Positions 12,477 through 12,616 of a DNA stretch of 12,616 bases are shown piece by piece. Numbering within the stretch: the first letter of the stretch is position 1; each line of letters starts with the position of its first letter. The translations under genes were made by a program, and so were the position numbers. The notes beneath the pieces are model-generated. The model was given only the letters and a program-made list of their open reading frames with translations, searched no databases and was not told the DNA's origin. The stretch comes from DASXTS01 sp036402215. Its GTDB lineage: Bacteria; Actinomycetota; Actinomycetes; Mycobacteriales; Pseudonocardiaceae. The stretch is from positions 1-12,616 of the forward strand of contig DASWTI010000469.1 in assembly GCA_036402215.1 (NCBI GenBank), in the 5' to 3' direction.

Positions 12477-12616
12477 AATGCCAGGCGACGTCGGGGGCCG
12501 GGCAGTGGGGCAACGCGGTCAGCGGGCCGGGCGGCGGCGCGGGGGTGGTTGCTGGCGGGACGCCGGGCGGCCGGCCGGGACCCGCTGGGGGTGGCGTTGC
12601 GCCGGCGGCCGGGCGG
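12475..12616 (-). CDS. Possible C-terminal end of a proline-rich protein (cut by window edge)
   Basis: The minus strand is open from the window edge to a TGA at 12477-12475, 46 codons. It reads as a Pro/Ala/Thr-rich tail (GRPPGVPPATTPAPPPGPL) ending TALPHCPAPDVAWH, with nearly all third positions G or C. That is the composition of a disordered tail of an actinobacterial protein. The stop overlaps a terminator-like dyad, as expected for a gene end. No domain is visible and no start is in the window. A frame this short in such GC-rich DNA could be open by chance, and a plus-strand frame from ATG 12478 is open as well. Confidence 0.4.
   Translation of the reverse strand, partial: RPAAGATPPPAGPGRPPGVPPATTPAPPPGPLTALPHCPAPDVAWH

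Noticed and set aside
1..12616. CRISPR arrays, tRNA or rRNA genes, insertion sequences and attachment sites
   Set aside because: I saw no regularly spaced repeats, no tRNA-like cloverleaf, no transposase or integrase motif and no terminal inverted repeats flanked by target duplications.

Overview
The window is high-GC DNA with strong third-codon-position G/C, dense gene packing and GTGA start/stop overlaps. Together with a GT87 mannosyltransferase, LolA-like lipoprotein-type genes and a secreted pullulanase, this points to a mycelial actinobacterium, perhaps Micromonosporales or Pseudonocardiales. That placement is inference. I see no rRNA, tRNA, CRISPR, insertion sequence or phage gene.

Left block (1-4307): a divergent signalling and export module. 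On the minus strand, an OmpR-family response regulator is followed, with a 4-base overlap, by its sensor histidine kinase, which the window edge cuts. Divergent from them on the plus strand are an exported LolA/DUF2092-like protein, an ABC ATPase and an ABC-2 permease, each joined to the next by a GTGA overlap and ended by a GC-rich hairpin. The roughly 80-base divergent promoter holds three copies of TCTCAGC. Two are spaced exactly 11 bp apart, the geometry of an OmpR/PhoB-type operator. The simplest reading is that the regulator controls both arms.

Middle block (4337-9316): a small pterin carbinolamine dehydratase gene (plus strand) overlaps tail to tail by 23 bases with a GT87 polyprenol-phosphate-mannose-dependent mannosyltransferase (minus strand). 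The latter lies just downstream of a large secreted type I pullulanase with two X25 modules. The pullulanase has a plausible promoter (TTGACG-16-CAGGGT), with a 15-bp tandem repeat directly upstream of its -35.

Right block (9318-12616): an unrecognised 341-residue three-TM membrane protein with visibly less biased codon use, possibly transferred; an SDR oxidoreductase overlapping a PhnB-like VOC protein; then, divergently, a small exported protein with one cysteine near each end of its mature part, preceded by a perfect 13-bp inverted repeat just before its ribosome binding site. A convergent terminator-like dyad and the proline-rich C-terminus of a possible minus-strand gene close the window.

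The most interesting items are the triple TCTCAGC operator with its TCS-LolA-ABC module, the 32-base dyad at 11849-11880, and the orphan membrane protein. No intergenic stretch exceeds 300 bases. The longest, 11664-11898, holds repeats and the dyad.
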